IMG/VR virus record: IMGVR_UViG_3300025704_000053
Span: 1-38,497 of that record
Source: a virus
DNA: 38,497 bases
Reading direction: 5' to 3' (one strand)
Below the pieces are notes generated by a model, which worked only from the letters and a program-made list of their open reading frames with translations, made no database searches and was not told where the DNA came from. Below, one piece after another: positions 37,840 to 38,497 of the stretch (position 1 is its first letter; every line of letters starts with the position of its first letter). The position numbers and the translations under genes are program-made.

Positions 37840-38497
37840 TTACAACTCTACTGGTGCTCTGCCTAGTGGCTCTTCCTCTGGTCCAGCCGCCGCAGGTTCG
37901 TTAACATCTAAATCCATATCTGCCATTGGGTCAACGCCGTCTGCCGGTGCATCTAATCCCATTGGTTCTTCTGCTTCTAAGTCGCTAGTTCCTAGAGAAC
38001 CAACTCCTGTTATACTTCCTATAAGTCCATCAATTCCTTCTTTAGAACTTTTTGAACTTTGTAAAGCATCGTCTAAGATTTGTTCTGCTTGTTCTTTAAA
38101 ACCTTGTGCTTTTTCTAAGCCAAATTCACTAACCATTGAATCTGATATAGCAGGAATATCTTCGTTTTTCATTCTACCTAATCTTTCAACTTGGTCTTGA
38201 ATGTCGTCTGCTAATGCTCTAACAGCCATAACAACTTCTGCTTCATCAACAGTTGTTCCTTCTATTTCTTCTGCAATCATTTCATCTATAATACTATCAA
38301 ACATACTTTCCTTAGCATCTTGTTTCTTCATTGCTTTTTTAATTGCTTTATCTCTAGCGGCCATGTAATCATCTGAATCTACATCACCGTCATCGTCATG
38401 GTCTTTGCCTTTGTTTTCAAAAGCAATTTGTCCACCAAAATATCTAATACCTGCTTCGACTTTATCTTCTTCTAAACCGTTTAAGAAACCAACAACT
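37840..38497 (-). CDS. Acidic protein with Asp-rich calcium-loop motif (partial, runs off right edge)
   Basis: The frame is open past the internal ATG at 38364 to the window edge, so the N-terminus is missing; 218 codons are visible. The upstream part reads GFLNGLEEDKVEAGIRYFGG then DHDDDGDVDSDDYMAARDKAIKKAMKK. The DxDxDGDVDSDD loop resembles EF-hand/dockerin calcium loops, followed by a basic helix; this pair is a module I recall from several marine phage proteins. The rest is acidic with ADDIQDQVERLGRMK and a Gly/Pro/Glu-rich tail ending GRAPVEL. A scaffold or packaged role is a guess. Confidence 0.6.
   Translation of the reverse strand, partial: VVGFLNGLEEDKVEAGIRYFGGQIAFENKGKDHDDDGDVDSDDYMAARDKAIKKAMKKQDAKESMFDSIIDEMIAEEIEGTTVDEAEVVMAVRALADDIQDQVERLGRMKNEDIPAISDSMVSEFGLEKAQGFKEQAEQILDDALQSSKSSKEGIDGLIGSITGVGSLGTSDLEAEEPMGLDAPADGVDPMADMDLDVNEPAAAGPEEEPLGRAPVEL

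Noticed and set aside
1-38497. CRISPR arrays, insertion sequences, integrase, attachment sites
   Set aside because: No spaced direct-repeat array, transposase or integrase motif was seen on either strand; gene order looks like a lytic phage.

Overview
The window reads as part of the genome of a T4-like marine myovirus with AT-rich DNA. I favour a pelagiphage or a cyanophage relative. Supporting signs are class Ia ribonucleotide reductase (nrdA/nrdB), a DexA-type exonuclease, phage peptide deformylase, a PAAR spike-tip protein, tail-fibre and other virion-like proteins, three tRNAs, dense gene packing with 1-50 base overlaps, and many T4-type late promoter boxes (NATAAATA). No photosynthesis gene is present, so the host cannot be fixed from this stretch.

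Layout. 1-3077 (minus): signal-peptide SleB-type hydrolase (cut by the left edge), a small Sm-like protein, an SGNH-type hydrolase, UvdE and a small conserved protein. 3120-13339 (plus): late virion-type block with two paralogous structural proteins, several acidic proteins carrying short terminal modules typical of marine phages, small membrane proteins, then a run of cupin/2-oxoglutarate-oxygenase/SDR enzymes and a nucleotidyltransferase fusion. 13385-15765 (plus): sugar-transferase-like genes. 15736-25614 (minus): GH6 glycoside hydrolase, peptide deformylase, SprT-like protease, tRNA-Glu, a structured 80-nt RNA element, exonuclease, two glycosyltransferases, a two-domain oxygenase fusion, a 2OG oxygenase, tRNA-Ala, a basic Lys/Ala-rich protein, tRNA-Thr, a class-3 lipase, a cluster of tiny proteins and a PP-loop synthetase-like protein. 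25695-28255 (plus): subtilisin-like protease and a cysteine-less radical-SAM-like protein. 28223-38497 (minus): radical SAM enzyme, PAAR, second Sm-like protein, nrdB, nrdA, a baseplate/neck-like small protein, an 846-residue fibre, a PD-(D/E)XK nuclease and three acidic small proteins, the last cut by the right edge.

Regulation is the most striking part. Consensus sigma70 promoters precede the SleB-type gene, uvdE, dexA, nrdA and the PD-(D/E)XK nuclease. Late boxes fall into two classes. One class has a 25-73 nt leader with a strong Shine-Dalgarno. The other places the last base of the box exactly 5 (nine cases) or 6 (two cases) nt before the ATG, so that with T4 geometry transcription would start at or next to the A of the start codon, giving leaderless mRNA. 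Several late boxes also sit in the loop of an inverted repeat next to the start codon or ribosome site, which suggests a switch in which read-through transcripts are folded shut and late transcripts are open, as known for T4 gene e.

The cargo is unusual: GH6, a lipase, a subtilase, at least four oxygenase-fold enzymes, several glycosyltransferases and two radical-SAM-type proteins point to extensive modification of sugars or proteins on the virion or host surface. That last statement is inference from family membership only.
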